A DNA stretch of 64,000 nt from Pseudomonas sp. HS6 (GCF_023375815.1 NZ_CP067412.1:4712001-4776000); one strand, 5' to 3'; shown: positions 9,509-20,079, numbered from the stretch's first letter. Numbers and translations: made by a program. The notes: generated by a model from the sequence alone, not told the origin.

Positions 9509-9571
9509 CCGACCGGCCTGAAAAAGCGGCGGGCCTCAGCCGAGGCTCGCTGCGCTGCATCGAGAGCAATC

Positions 9572-10570
9572 GTGTCCCTTTCGTCAAAACCGTTCATCCC
9601 CGCCTTCGGCCTCGGCAATCCGCACCTGCAAACCTTGTGGGGGCCGCTGTGGCGCAAAACCGTACACCTTGATCGCCAGCGCGAACGACTGTGGCTGGAG
9701 GACGGCGACTTTCTCGACCTCGACTGGCACGGCCCGCACAGCGCCGAAGCGCCATTGGTATTGGTGCTGCACGGGCTGACCGGTTCTTCCAATTCCCCTT
9801 ACGTCGCCGGAATTCAGGCAGCGCTCGGCGCGCAAGGCTGGGCCAGTGTCGCGCTGAACTGGCGTGGTTGCTCGGGCGAGCCGAATCTGTTGCCGCGCAG
9901 CTACCATTCCGGCGCCAGCGAAGACCTCGCCGAGACCATACGACACCTGAAAGCCAAGCGACCACTGGCGCCGCTGTATGCGGTCGGTTACTCCCTGGGC
10001 GGCAACGTGCTGCTCAAGCATTTGGGTGAAACCGGCAGCACCAGCGGCGTGCTCGGCGCAGTGGCGGTGTCCGTGCCGTTTCGCCTCGATCAATGCGCCG
10101 ACCGTATCGGCCAGGGTTTCTCGAAGGTCTATCAGGCGCACTTCATGCGCGAGATGGTGGCCTACATCAAGAACAAGCAGCGTCAGTTCCAGCATGACGG
10201 CCGCGAGGATGGTCTCGCCGCACTGGCAGCCCTTGGCTCGCTGGAAAACATGCGCACCTTCTGGGATTTCGATGGCCGGGTGACCGCGCCGCTGCATGGT
10301 TTTGCCGATGCCGAGGATTACTATCGCCGGGCATCAAGCCGCTACTTTCTCGGCGAAATCCGCACGCCGACCCTAATCATTCAGGCGGCGGATGATCCGT
10401 TCGTGTTCCCCCACAGCCTGCCGCAGGCCAGTGAGTTGTCGGCCACGACGCAGTTCGAATTGCAGAACAAGGGCGGGCACGTCGGCTTCGTCGACGGCAC
10501 GGTCCGCCAGCCGGGTTATTACCTGGAACGACGGATTCCGCAGTGGCTGGCCGACGCGGGGCGCGGGTGA
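9572..10570 (+). CDS. YheT-like alpha/beta hydrolase
   Basis: A 332-residue alpha/beta-hydrolase of the YheT/ABHD1-3 family. The family signature GNPHLQTLWGPLWR lies at the N-terminus. The oxyanion segment LVLHGLTGSSNSPY, the nucleophile elbow GYSLGGN, and a late His in NKGGHVGFVDG complete the catalytic set. It starts at a GTG codon; the N-terminal motif begins soon after, so this start fits. Substrate is unknown; relatives act as esterases on lipids. The araC-type gene starts 4 bases after its stop. Confidence 0.88.
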   Translation: MSLSSKPFIPAFGLGNPHLQTLWGPLWRKTVHLDRQRERLWLEDGDFLDLDWHGPHSAEAPLVLVLHGLTGSSNSPYVAGIQAALGAQGWASVALNWRGCSGEPNLLPRSYHSGASEDLAETIRHLKAKRPLAPLYAVGYSLGGNVLLKHLGETGSTSGVLGAVAVSVPFRLDQCADRIGQGFSKVYQAHFMREMVAYIKNKQRQFQHDGREDGLAALAALGSLENMRTFWDFDGRVTAPLHGFADAEDYYRRASSRYFLGEIRTPTLIIQAADDPFVFPHSLPQASELSATTQFELQNKGGHVGFVDGTVRQPGYYLERRIPQWLADAGRG

Positions 10571-10574
10571 GGTC

Positions 10575-11405
10575 ATGAGCGATCAGGGCGAATCGATCCG
10601 CTTCTGGCAAGCCGCGCCTCTGGCCGGGGTCGAGCTATTGACCGCGCGCTACATCGAGCATCGTTTCGCCCCCCACGTCCACGACGGTTATGTGATCGGC
10701 ATGATCATGGCCGGCGCCCAACGCTATCGTTATCGCGGCGCCGAACACCTGGCGGGCAGCGGCACGCTGGTGCTGATCAATCCGGACGAAGTGCATAACG
10801 GCTACAAGGGCACCGAGGACGGCTGGCTGTACCGGGCGTTTTATCCCGACACCGGGCAGATCGTCGCGCTGCTGAATGAGCTGGAGCTGCCGACCACACC
10901 GATGCCGGCCTTCGGCGCGACCCTGTATCGCGATCCGGATCTGGTCAACGGTTTCTGTCAGTTGCATCACTTGCTGGAAAGCCCCGTCACTGCGCTGCAA
11001 CAGCAAACGGTATGGCGGGAAATGATGCTGCTGCTGTTGCAGCGTCACGCGGCGGTGCAGATCAACGGCAATCCCGGCAAAGAGCACCGCGCGGTGGTGA
11101 TGGCCAAGGAGTTGCTGCACGCGCAATTGGCGGCGCCGCCCTCGCTGGAAGAGCTGGCGGCGGCCGTCAACCTCTCGCCTTTCCACTTCGCCCGGGTGTT
11201 CCGCCGCGCCACCGGAATGCCGCCACACAGCTGGCTGATGCAGCAGCGGATCGCCTGCGCGCGGGGCTTGTTGCAGAGCGGGTGCCTGCCGGTGGAAGTT
11301 GCCACGCAACTGGGATTTGCCGACCAGAGTCATCTGAGTCGGCAGTTCAAACAAGTTTATGGCGTGGGGCCAGCCGCCTATCGCAGCGCGAGGTTCTTGA
11401 AATAG
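10575..11405 (+). CDS. AraC family transcriptional regulator
   Basis: A 276-residue regulator with an N-terminal AraC-type cupin domain (H-x-H motif in FAPHVHDGYVIG near residue 34) and a C-terminal double helix-turn-helix (LEELAAAVNLSPFHFARVFRRATG and VATQLGFADQSHLSRQFKQVYG). The start at 10575 is preferred because the cupin begins soon after; the same frame stays open far upstream inside the hydrolase gene. It probably shares a transcript with the hydrolase. The ligand is unknown. Confidence 0.9.
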   Translation: MSDQGESIRFWQAAPLAGVELLTARYIEHRFAPHVHDGYVIGMIMAGAQRYRYRGAEHLAGSGTLVLINPDEVHNGYKGTEDGWLYRAFYPDTGQIVALLNELELPTTPMPAFGATLYRDPDLVNGFCQLHHLLESPVTALQQQTVWREMMLLLLQRHAAVQINGNPGKEHRAVVMAKELLHAQLAAPPSLEELAAAVNLSPFHFARVFRRATGMPPHSWLMQQRIACARGLLQSGCLPVEVATQLGFADQSHLSRQFKQVYGVGPAAYRSARFLK

Positions 11406-11416
11406 GCAACAAAAAC

Positions 11417-11440
11417 TGTGGGAGCGAGCTTGCTCCCACA
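11417..11440. repeat. Single REP hairpin
   Basis: The palindrome TGTGGGAGC-GAGCTT-GCTCCCACA lies between two convergent genes. It belongs to the fluorescens-group REP class seen repeatedly in this window and may also end both transcripts. Confidence 0.88.
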
Positions 11441-11443
11441 AAG

Positions 11444-12298
11444 TTATTCGCCGGTGGCAATACCGCGCGACGGCTCATTGATCCACTCGCTCCACGACCC
11501 GGCATACAGCGAACCCAATGGATAACCCGCCAGGCACAGGGCGAACAGGTTATGACACGCCGTCACCCCGGAACCGCAATACGCCACCAGATCGGCTGGC
11601 GACCGCTCGCCGAGTTTCGCGGCAAAGCGCTGCTTGAGCTGGTCGGACGGCAGGAAACGCCCATCGCTGCCCAGATTGTCGGTGAACGCCGCGCATCGCG
11701 CGCCGGGAATGTGCCCGGCAATCGGGTCGATCGGTTCCACTTCGCCCTTGAAACGCGGCAAGGCGCGGGCATCAAGAAGGGTCAGGCTTGGCTGACCGAG
11801 GCGCTGCTGCAATTGCTCGGCGCTGAGCAGCAGGTTTTTGTCCGCCTGCCCGCTGAACGTTCCGCGAGCCACCGAAGGCGCATCCAGGCTCAGCGGCAGA
11901 CCCGCCGCGTGCCAGGCCTTGAGCCCGCCATCGAGAATGAACACGCCATCGCGCTTGCCCAGCCAGGCCAGCAACCACCAGGCCCGCGCCGCGTAGGCAC
12001 CGGGGCCGTCGTCATACAGAACTACGTCGCTTTCGTTGCTGATACCGAAGGCTTGCAGGCGCTCAATTAACGCTGCCGGCTCCGGCAGCGGATGGCGCCC
12101 GGTCACACCCTTGGTCACCGGGCCGCTGAGGTCTCGCTCAAGATCGGCATAGCTCGCCCCGGCAATGTGCCCTTCGGCATAGCTGCGCTGGCCGTAATCC
12201 GGATCTTCGAGGGCAAAACGGCAATCAAGAATCACCAGCCCCGGTTGCTCCTTGCGGGCATCCAGCGTGGTCGGGCTGATCAGTTGCGCAATCGGCAT
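11444..12298 (-). CDS. sseA: Sulfurtransferase, 3-mercaptopyruvate/rhodanese type
   Basis: A 284-residue protein with two rhodanese domains. The C-terminal active loop reads CGSGVTA, the form typical of 3-mercaptopyruvate sulfurtransferases rather than thiosulfate-specific rhodaneses (CRKGVT). The first domain lacks the catalytic Cys and keeps the structural motif FILDGGLKAW. Cytosolic; it transfers sulfane sulfur to a thiol acceptor. It converges on the AraC-type gene across a REP hairpin. Confidence 0.85.
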   Translation of the reverse strand: MPIAQLISPTTLDARKEQPGLVILDCRFALEDPDYGQRSYAEGHIAGASYADLERDLSGPVTKGVTGRHPLPEPAALIERLQAFGISNESDVVLYDDGPGAYAARAWWLLAWLGKRDGVFILDGGLKAWHAAGLPLSLDAPSVARGTFSGQADKNLLLSAEQLQQRLGQPSLTLLDARALPRFKGEVEPIDPIAGHIPGARCAAFTDNLGSDGRFLPSDQLKQRFAAKLGERSPADLVAYCGSGVTACHNLFALCLAGYPLGSLYAGSWSEWINEPSRGIATGE

Positions 12299-12325
12299 AG
12301 CGAACGACTCCTGTAAGCGGATGGG

Positions 12326-12997
12326 TCAGGACCTTTCTTCGAGGGCCTGGGCCAACGGTACGTAGAACTCTTCGAACAGTGCGTTGACCTCATCGCGGGC
12401 CTGCTCGGTGACGAATCCCGCTTCCAGCACCAGCACCTGATACACGCCGCGTTTAATGGCCTGCTCGCTGAGGTAATTGGAGTTTTCCCGGGTCGTGCAC
12501 AAAAAGCGCACCCATGAGGTGAGGATGATCCACGCGTTGAGGGTCAGGGACTCGATCTGCACCCGGTCCATCTTCAGGATGCCAGCGGCGACAAAGCCTT
12601 CATAGATTGCTGCCCCCTGAATCACGCAGCGCTGGGAAAAGCGCCGGTAACGCCCGGCCAGCTCCGGGTCGCTGTCGAGCAAATGCTCGAGATCGCGATG
12701 CAGAAAGCGGTAGCGCCACATCGCCGAAAGCAGTTCCTTGAGGTAGAAACGCTTGTCCTCGACCGTCGCCGCACGCCCCTGAGGCGGGCGCAGGAAGCTG
12801 TCCACAAGGCTTTCGTACTCACTGAACAATACGGCGATGATCGCCTGCTTGTTGGGGAAGTGGTAGTACAGGTTGCCCGGAGAAATCTCCATGTGGGCCG
12901 CGATGTGATTGGTGCTGATGCTGCGCTCGCCCTGCTGATTGAACAGCTCGAGGCTGTTCTGCACGATGCGCTCGCTGGTTTTGATCCGTGGGGCCAT
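12326..12997 (-). CDS. laoR: TetR family repressor LaoR
   Basis: A 223-residue TetR-type regulator. The N-terminal helix-turn-helix is visible (STNHIAAHMEISPGNLYYHFPNKQAI, about residues 27-52). It is divergent from the aldehyde dehydrogenase-Tat protein-GMC oxidoreductase operon, exactly the arrangement of laoR/laoCBA in P. aeruginosa (PA0367 / PA0366-PA0364), where it represses long-chain alcohol oxidation. A 28-bp palindrome over the target promoter (13087-13114) is the obvious binding site. The assignment rests on gene order and family. Confidence 0.85.
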   Translation of the reverse strand: MAPRIKTSERIVQNSLELFNQQGERSISTNHIAAHMEISPGNLYYHFPNKQAIIAVLFSEYESLVDSFLRPPQGRAATVEDKRFYLKELLSAMWRYRFLHRDLEHLLDSDPELAGRYRRFSQRCVIQGAAIYEGFVAAGILKMDRVQIESLTLNAWIILTSWVRFLCTTRENSNYLSEQAIKRGVYQVLVLEAGFVTEQARDEVNALFEEFYVPLAQALEERS

Positions 12998-13083
12998 GGC
13001 TTGAGCTTTAATTCAGAGTGCGTTGGTGGGCATCTTACGACCTAACCGGAATTGGAGAAAACCATGGCACGCAAGGAAGTCAT

Positions 13084-13114
13084 TTGACTTTCTAGAGCAT
13101 AGACTCTAGAAAGT
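13084..13114 (+). promoter_or_regulatory. laoC promoter with overlapping LaoR operator
   Basis: ACTTTCTAGAG (13087-13097) and CTCTAGAAAGT (13104-13114) form a perfect 11-bp inverted repeat with a 6-base spacer. It overlaps a candidate -35 TTGACT (13084-13089) and -10 TAGAAA (13107-13112) spaced 17 bases apart, so repressor binding would block RNA polymerase. Confidence 0.8.
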
Positions 13115-13143
13115 TCCTCACGACAACAAATCCGGAGCCGACA

Positions 13144-14574
13144 ATGACCGCTGATATTGCCTACCTGCAATCGCTGCAACAGCCGCTGGAGGAGCTCAAC
13201 CGGTTGTTCCACGCCCAGCGCGCCGCCTATGCCGCCAACCCGATGCCGCCTGCCGCCCAGCGCCAGCAATGGCTCAAGGCCTTGCGTGATCTGCTGAGCA
13301 GCGAACGGCAAGCGTTGGTCGAGGCGATCAGTTCCGATTTCAGCCACCGCAGCGCCGATGAAACCCTGCTCGCCGAGCTGATGCCGAGCCTGCACGGCAT
13401 TCATTACGCCAGCCGGCATATCAGCAAATGGATGAAGCCTTCGCGACGCAAAGTGGGTGTCGCGTTCCAGCCGGCGTCGGCGAAAGTGGTGTATCAGCCG
13501 CTGGGCGTGGTCGGCGTTATCGTGCCGTGGAACTACCCGCTGTTCCTGGCCATGGGCCCTTTGACCGGTGCCCTTGCGGCTGGTAACCGGGTGATGCTCA
13601 AGCTCAGCGAATCGACCCCGGCCACCGGTCTGTTGCTCAAGGAATTGCTGGCGCGGATCTTCCCTGAAGACCTGGTCTGCGTGGTGCTCGGCGAGGCCGA
13701 TGTCGGCGTGGCTTTCTCGAAACTGCGCTTCGATCACCTGCTGTTCACCGGCGCCACCAGCATCGGCAAGCACGTGATGCGCGCGGCGGCGGAAAACCTC
13801 ACGCCGGTGACCCTGGAGCTGGGCGGCAAATCCCCGGCCATCGTCTCCCACGATGTTCCGCTCAAGGACGCCGCCGAGCGCATCGCTTTCGGCAAGACCC
13901 TCAACGCCGGCCAGACCTGCGTGGCTCCGGACTACGTGCTGGTGCCGGAAGATCGGGTCGGCGGTTTCGTCGAAGCCTATCGTCAGGCCGTGCGCGGGTT
14001 TTATCCGACGCTCGCCGACAACCCGGACTACACCGCCATCATCAACGAGCGCCAACTGGCGCGGCTGAACAGCTACCTCAGCGACGCCACCAGCAAGGGC
14101 GCGCTGCTGATTCCGCTGTTCGACCAGGGCCAGGGCCGACGCATGCCGCACAGCCTGCTGCTGAATGTCAGCGATGAGATGACGGTGATGCAGGACGAAA
14201 TCTTCGGCCCGCTGCTGCCGATCGTGCCGTATCAGGATCTGGATCAGGCATTTGCTTACATCAATCAGCGGCCACGTCCTCTGGCTCTTTACTACTTCGG
14301 CTACGACAAACGCGAACAGAAGCGCGTGCTCCACGAAACCCACTCCGGTGGTGTCTGCCTCAACGACACGTTGCTGCATGTGGCCCAGGACGACATGCCG
14401 TTCGGCGGTATCGGCCCATCAGGCATGGGCCATTACCACGGACACGAAGGCTTTCTGACCTTCAGCAAGGCCAAGGGTGTACTGGTTAAACAGCGCTTCA
14501 ACGCGGCGAAGCTGATCTACCCGCCGTACGGGAAATCCATTCAGAAACTGATCCAGAAGCTGTTCATTCGCTAA
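13144..14574 (+). CDS. laoC: Aldehyde dehydrogenase LaoC (coniferyl aldehyde dehydrogenase family)
   Basis: A 476-residue NAD(P)-dependent aldehyde dehydrogenase. Landmarks are the oxyanion Asn in VPWNYPL (residue 130), the general-base Glu in LELGGKS (225), and the catalytic Cys in GQTCVAP (259). Sequence type is that annotated as coniferyl aldehyde dehydrogenase (CalB). By gene order it matches LaoC, which oxidises the long-chain aldehydes made by LaoA to fatty acids. First gene of the laoCBA operon, with a GGAG ribosome binding site. Confidence 0.9.
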   Translation: MTADIAYLQSLQQPLEELNRLFHAQRAAYAANPMPPAAQRQQWLKALRDLLSSERQALVEAISSDFSHRSADETLLAELMPSLHGIHYASRHISKWMKPSRRKVGVAFQPASAKVVYQPLGVVGVIVPWNYPLFLAMGPLTGALAAGNRVMLKLSESTPATGLLLKELLARIFPEDLVCVVLGEADVGVAFSKLRFDHLLFTGATSIGKHVMRAAAENLTPVTLELGGKSPAIVSHDVPLKDAAERIAFGKTLNAGQTCVAPDYVLVPEDRVGGFVEAYRQAVRGFYPTLADNPDYTAIINERQLARLNSYLSDATSKGALLIPLFDQGQGRRMPHSLLLNVSDEMTVMQDEIFGPLLPIVPYQDLDQAFAYINQRPRPLALYYFGYDKREQKRVLHETHSGGVCLNDTLLHVAQDDMPFGGIGPSGMGHYHGHEGFLTFSKAKGVLVKQRFNAAKLIYPPYGKSIQKLIQKLFIR

Positions 14575-14598
14575 CGTCACCGCCGGGTAATAACAACA

Positions 14599-15144
14599 AT
14601 GCACCCAAGCCTGACCGAAACACCTGCACTGTCGCGACGTGGCCTGCTGAAATTCAGCTTCGGCGCCACGGCTTTCCTCGCCACCGCCGGCCTTGGTGCC
14701 AGCCTCAGCGGCTGTTCGTCGAGCGTATCGGCCAACGGATTCACCACGTTGCGCAGCGGCGACCTGCTGTTTCTGCGCGCGCTGATTCCGGTGATGCTCG
14801 AAGGCGCCGTCGCGATGGATAAGATGCCCGCTGCTGTCGACGGAGCGCTGAAGTCGCTGGACTACAGCCTCGATCACCTGTCACCGGAAATGCTCAAGCT
14901 CACCCGGCAACTGTTTGATGTGCTGGGCATGGCCGTAACCCGAGGACCGCTGACCGGGATCTGGGGCAGTTGGGAAAACTCCAGCCCCGAGGCGATCCGG
15001 CACTTCCTCGAGCGCTGGGAAAACAGTTCGTTGAACCTGCTGCGCATGGGCCACAGCTCCCTCCAGCAAATGGTGATGATGGCCTGGTACACCCGCGCCG
15101 AATCCTGGGCCCATTGCGGTTATCCCGGCCCGCCCACCGTTTGA
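14599..15144 (+). CDS. laoB: Tat-signal lipoprotein-like partner LaoB
   Basis: A 181-residue protein starting with a twin-arginine signal (SRRGLLKFSF, RR at residues 13-14) followed by a hydrophobic stretch and a lipobox LSGC (Cys-39). It is therefore probably exported folded and lipid-anchored. The rest resembles the small subunits that accompany GMC-type dehydrogenases. In P. aeruginosa LaoB is needed for LaoA activity. It lies between laoC and laoA in one operon. Confidence 0.8.
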   Translation: MHPSLTETPALSRRGLLKFSFGATAFLATAGLGASLSGCSSSVSANGFTTLRSGDLLFLRALIPVMLEGAVAMDKMPAAVDGALKSLDYSLDHLSPEMLKLTRQLFDVLGMAVTRGPLTGIWGSWENSSPEAIRHFLERWENSSLNLLRMGHSSLQQMVMMAWYTRAESWAHCGYPGPPTV

Positions 15145-15185
15145 GACGCGCGCCTCCCCCGAACAATAATAAGAGAGCCTGATTG

Positions 15186-16781
15186 ATGCCCGTACCCGAC
15201 CCGTTTCGCGAAGGCCTTGCCCGTGGCTGGAAAACCTACAACGGCGCACAACTGACCGATGACCTGACTCTGGAAGCCGACGTGGCCATCATCGGCAGCG
15301 GTGCCGGCGGCGGCACCACGGCGGAAATCCTCAGCGCCGCCGGCTACAGGGTGTTGCTGATCGAAGAAGGCCCGCTCAAGACCAGCAGCGACTTCAAGAT
15401 GCTTGAGGACAAGGCCTACAGCAGCCTCTATCAGGAAGGCATCGGCCGCATGAGCAAGGACGGCGCGATCACCATCCTTCAGGGCCGCGCGGTCGGCGGC
15501 ACCACCCTGATCAACTGGACCTCGAGCTTCCGAACCCCCGAGCCGACCCTCGAACACTGGGCCAAAGAACACAACGTCAAAGGCCACAGCCCCGCCGACA
15601 TGGCGCCGTGGTTCGAAAAAATGGAGCAGCGCCTCGGCGTCGCGCCCTGGATGGTGCCACCCAACGCCAACAACGACGTGATCCGCAAAGGCTGCGAACA
15701 ACTCGGCTACAGCTGGCACGTGATCCCGCGCAACGTGCGCGGCTGCTGGAATCTGGGTTACTGCGGCATGGGCTGCCCGACCAACGCCAAGCAATCGATG
15801 ATGGTCACGACCATTCCGGCGACCCTGGAAAAGGGTGGCGAACTACTCTATCTGGCCCGGGCTGAAAAACTGTTGATCAACGGCGACAAGGTCACCGGCC
15901 TGCAATGCGTGGCGATGGACGAACGCTGCGTCGAAACGACCGGGCGCAAGATCACGGTCAAGGCCCGCCATTACGTGCTGGCCGGTGGCGGGATCAACAG
16001 CCCTGCCCTGCTGCTGCGTTCGGATGCGCCGGACCCGCATCAAAGCCTCGGCAAACGCACCTTCCTGCACCCGGTGAACATGTCCGCCGGGCGTTTCGAC
16101 GAGGTCATCAACCCGTTTTATGGGGCGCCGCAATCGATCTACTCCGACCACTTCCAGTGGAAGGACGGCACCACCGGGCCGATGGCTTTCAAACTCGAAG
16201 TGCCACCGCTGCACCCGGCGCTGGCCGCCACCCTGCTCGGCGGCTTCGGCCAGGAAAACGCGCAACACATGGCGGATCTTCCGCACACCCACGCCATGCT
16301 CGCGTTGCTGCGTGACGGCTTTCACCAGGACAGCCAAGGCGGCAGTGTCGAATTGCGCGGTGATGGTTCGCCGGTACTCGATTATCAGGTGTCGTCCTAC
16401 GCCTGGGACGGATTGCGTCGGGCCTTCCACGTCATGGCCGAGATCCAGTTTGCCGGCGGCGCCAAAGCGGTGATGCCGATGCACGCCGATGCGCGCTACG
16501 TAAACAACCTGGCCGAGGCCCGCACGATGATCGACGGCCTGAGCCTTGAGCTGTACCGCACCCGCCTGGGCAGCGCCCATGTCATGGGCGGTTGTGCGAT
16601 GGGCGAAGACCCGAAAACCGCCGTCACCGACAGCCTTGGCCGGCATCATCAGCTGCGCAATCTGTCGATTCACGACGGTTCACTGTTCCCCACCAGCATC
16701 GGCGCCAACCCGCAGCTGTCGGTGTATGGTCTGACGGCGCAACTGGCAACATCCCTCGGCGAACGGTTGAGAAACCCGTGA
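15186..16781 (+). CDS. laoA: GMC family oxidoreductase LaoA (long-chain alcohol dehydrogenase)
   Basis: A 531-residue flavoprotein. The N-terminal FAD-binding motif is IIGSGAGGGTTAE, with the GMC signature around GRAVGGTTLINWTSSFR. The C-terminal region holds SAHVMGGCAMG and SIHDGSLFPTSIGANPQ, the family FAD/active-site segments. It oxidises long-chain primary alcohols to aldehydes in the lao pathway. ATG at 15186 is preferred to the TTG immediately upstream. It has no signal of its own and probably depends on LaoB for membrane association; that point is inference. Confidence 0.88.
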   Translation: MPVPDPFREGLARGWKTYNGAQLTDDLTLEADVAIIGSGAGGGTTAEILSAAGYRVLLIEEGPLKTSSDFKMLEDKAYSSLYQEGIGRMSKDGAITILQGRAVGGTTLINWTSSFRTPEPTLEHWAKEHNVKGHSPADMAPWFEKMEQRLGVAPWMVPPNANNDVIRKGCEQLGYSWHVIPRNVRGCWNLGYCGMGCPTNAKQSMMVTTIPATLEKGGELLYLARAEKLLINGDKVTGLQCVAMDERCVETTGRKITVKARHYVLAGGGINSPALLLRSDAPDPHQSLGKRTFLHPVNMSAGRFDEVINPFYGAPQSIYSDHFQWKDGTTGPMAFKLEVPPLHPALAATLLGGFGQENAQHMADLPHTHAMLALLRDGFHQDSQGGSVELRGDGSPVLDYQVSSYAWDGLRRAFHVMAEIQFAGGAKAVMPMHADARYVNNLAEARTMIDGLSLELYRTRLGSAHVMGGCAMGEDPKTAVTDSLGRHHQLRNLSIHDGSLFPTSIGANPQLSVYGLTAQLATSLGERLRNP

Positions 16782-16809
16782 AAAAGCCGAAGATTCGTAC
16801 CGTCTATAG

Positions 16810-17376
<567 letters not shown>

Positions 17377-17439
17377 CGACCGTTCAAACGGCGCCCGCGT
17401 GCACTGCGGGCGCCAATGCGGCACAATTGCGCGCATTGA

Positions 17440-17730
<291 letters not shown>

Positions 17731-17736
17731 TTTTCT

Positions 17737-17770
17737 GACCGCGATCGTAGCGCCAGGCTGCGATCGGGTC
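17737..17770. terminator. Hairpin between ferredoxin and convergent gene
   Basis: GACC-g-CGATCG pairs with CGATCG-GGTC around a 13-base loop. It covers most of the 38-base gap between the two convergent stop codons. No T-run follows, so termination is inferred from position only. Confidence 0.45.
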
Positions 17771-18092
17771 ATTCACGCTGCTCGAATCCTTCCCCGGTAC
17801 ATCCCAGGCAACGCACGAACGCCGCTTTCGCCGGTGCCACCACCAGCGCCTCCCCCGCATCGCCGACACCGCCACCCAGCGCGGTAAACGGCAACGACAC
17901 CACAAACACCCCCGCACCGATCACCGTCGCCGCCACCAGCAAGGGGCGGGCAATCAGCAGATCGCCGATCATGGCGTAGGCCGGTGGGTTCTGGATGGCG
18001 TATCGCGGGTCACCGCTGCCGCCTTCCGTGGCATGAACGGTCAGGCCGGAACACAGCAGCAATGCGAGGAACAGGGCTTGCGAGGATTTCAT
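17769..18092 (-). CDS. Small exported or membrane protein of unknown function
   Basis: A 107-residue protein with an N-terminal signal peptide (about residues 1-21, cleavage near VHA-TE). One further hydrophobic segment lies at about residues 42-74 ([20 protein letters not shown]...), and two Cys occur near the C-terminus (RCLGCTG). I do not recognise a domain. Homologues occupy the same place beside the ferredoxin gene in other Pseudomonas, so it is probably real. Function unknown. Confidence 0.75.
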   Translation of the reverse strand: MKSSQALFLALLLCSGLTVHATEGGSGDPRYAIQNPPAYAMIGDLLIARPLLVAATVIGAGVFVVSLPFTALGGGVGDAGEALVVAPAKAAFVRCLGCTGEGFEQRE

Positions 18093-18162
18093 GGCACGAT
18101 CCTTCGGGCTGAACAGTGAGACAACTCACTATAGACCGTAGGACTTTTTCAGCTTTTGCGCG

Positions 18163-18975
18163 TCAGCTTTGGCAGCGCGGACAGAAAACGCTGGCACGCT
18201 GCCCCAGCTTCACTTCCCGCAGACCGGTGCCGCAGACTTTGCAGTGCTCGTTACCACGCCCGTAGACAAACAGTTCCTGCTGGAAATACCCCGGCTGCCC
18301 ATCGCCACCGATGAAATCACGCAACGTAGTGCCGCCGCGCTCGATGGCGGCAGCGAGGATGCGTTTGATCTCGATCGCCAGCTTCAGATACCGCGCCCGG
18401 GAAATGCCCTTGGCTTCGCGGCGCGGATCGATACCGGCGGCGAACAACGCTTCGGTCGCGTAAATATTGCCGACACCCACCACCACCGCGTTGTCCATGA
18501 TGAACGGCTTGACCGCCATCGAACGCCCGCGTGACAGCTGAAACAACCGCTCGCCATCGAACAGGTCGGTCAACGGCTCCGGCCCCAGGCGAATCAACAA
18601 TTCGTGATTGAGCGGGTCGGTGCTCCAGAGCATCGCGCCGAAGCGCCGCGGATCGGTGTAACGCAGGGCCAGGCCGGATTCCAGTTCGATGTCCACATGT
18701 TCATGCTTGGCTGCCGGCAGCCCGACCTCGACCAGCCGTAAGTTGCCCGACATGCCCAAGTGGCTGATCAGCGTGCCGACCTCGGCGTTGATCAGCAGAT
18801 ACTTGGCGCGTCGCTCGACCAGCACGATGCGCTGCCCGGACAGGCGCACATCGAGATCTTCGGGAATCGGCCAGCGCAACCGCCGGTCACGCACGATCAC
18901 CCGGCTGACCCGCTGGCCTTCCAGGTGCGGGGCGATCCCGCGACGGGTGGTTTCGACTTCCGGCAATTCAGGCAT
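18163..18975 (-). CDS. mutM: Formamidopyrimidine-DNA glycosylase MutM (Fpg)
   Basis: A 270-residue DNA repair glycosylase/AP lyase that removes 8-oxoguanine. The catalytic N-terminus PELPEVET (Pro-1 after Met removal) is intact. The helix-two-turn-helix [10 protein letters not shown] and the C-terminal zinc finger (C-K-V-C ... C-P-R-C) are present. Confidence 0.97.
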   Translation of the reverse strand: MPELPEVETTRRGIAPHLEGQRVSRVIVRDRRLRWPIPEDLDVRLSGQRIVLVERRAKYLLINAEVGTLISHLGMSGNLRLVEVGLPAAKHEHVDIELESGLALRYTDPRRFGAMLWSTDPLNHELLIRLGPEPLTDLFDGERLFQLSRGRSMAVKPFIMDNAVVVGVGNIYATEALFAAGIDPRREAKGISRARYLKLAIEIKRILAAAIERGGTTLRDFIGGDGQPGYFQQELFVYGRGNEHCKVCGTGLREVKLGQRASVFCPRCQS

Positions 18976-19000
18976 GGGGGTCTCGAATCAGTTTGCTAAA

Positions 19001-19867
19001 TCAATGTGCGCCAAGCTCGCGGATCGTCTGCTTCAACGTTTCGAAGTCGTAATCCGAAAGGCCGATGTATTCGAGCACCAGCGGACCAACTGTCTGCCAT
19101 TCGAAGTCTTCGGTCTGGTTGCCCAGTACCCGGTACGACGCGCAGATGTGCTCGGCCATTTTCAGGATCGCCAGCAGGTTTTTCATCTGGGTGTTGCGCG
19201 AGGTCTCGTCGCTGAAGATCGCCAGGGCATTGTGGTGGTTGGCGATGGCCGCACTGACATGTTCCGGCAGGCGCCAGGACTTGGCGGTGTAATAACCGAC
19301 CACCGAGTGGTTAGTGTTGTAGACATCGTTCTCGGTGTCCACGACACGGCGCTCGGCACCCGCGTTGGCATAGGCCTGTTCAAGTGTCTTCATGTAATCC
19401 GGAAAACGCTGGAGCATCAGCGGCACACCGCAGTCATGGAACAGCCCCAACGCGTAGGCCTCGTCGCTCGCCTCGGTGCCGACGCGCTTGGCCAGGGTCA
19501 AACAGGTCATGGCCACGTCCTGGGCGGTGTCCCAGAAACGGTTGAGGGTGACGATGGTGTCGTCGTTCATTTCGCCCTTGATCGACATCGCGTTGATCAG
19601 ATTGACGATAGAACGGCTGCCCAGCAGGTTCACCGCGCGCTTGATCGAGGTGATCTTGTTGCTCAGGCCGTAATACGGCGAGTTGACGATTTTCAGCAGA
19701 GAGCCGGACAAGCCGGGATCCTGGGCAATCAGCTTGGCGATCGTCTCCAGGTCCGGGTCGGGCATGTACTGCTCCATTTGCAGATCCACCATGATCTGCG
19801 GTTGCGCGGGCACACTGATGCCTTGCAGGGACTGTTGAATCTGTTCGGTGGTCAGCTCTTGGGACAT
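19001..19867 (-). CDS. HDOD domain protein
   Basis: A 288-residue protein made almost entirely of an HDOD domain (about residues 18-220), a non-catalytic HD relative found in signalling proteins. Family landmarks are IAQDPGLSGSLLKIVNSPYYGL, ITSIKRAVNLLGSRSIVNLI, and YALGLFHDCGVPLM. It has no receiver, GGDEF or EAL domain, so it probably acts through protein contacts. It lies 25 bases upstream of mutM on the same strand. Confidence 0.88.
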   Translation of the reverse strand: MSQELTTEQIQQSLQGISVPAQPQIMVDLQMEQYMPDPDLETIAKLIAQDPGLSGSLLKIVNSPYYGLSNKITSIKRAVNLLGSRSIVNLINAMSIKGEMNDDTIVTLNRFWDTAQDVAMTCLTLAKRVGTEASDEAYALGLFHDCGVPLMLQRFPDYMKTLEQAYANAGAERRVVDTENDVYNTNHSVVGYYTAKSWRLPEHVSAAIANHHNALAIFSDETSRNTQMKNLLAILKMAEHICASYRVLGNQTEDFEWQTVGPLVLEYIGLSDYDFETLKQTIRELGAH

Positions 19868-20079
19868 AAGTACACACTCTGGGACAGGCGGCGATTCTAA
19901 CCTCTAAAAACCGACGGACGACACTTTGGGGGCAGATCGGCGGAAACTTTCATTCAAGACCATTTGGCCAATTCTGCCTTCATCCGCTGACAGGCCTGGC
20001 TTGCGCGCCACATGTCCAGCACCGAACCCGCGTGCAGCACAACACGGTATACTCCCGCTCTTTTTTCCGGAGCGACGTC

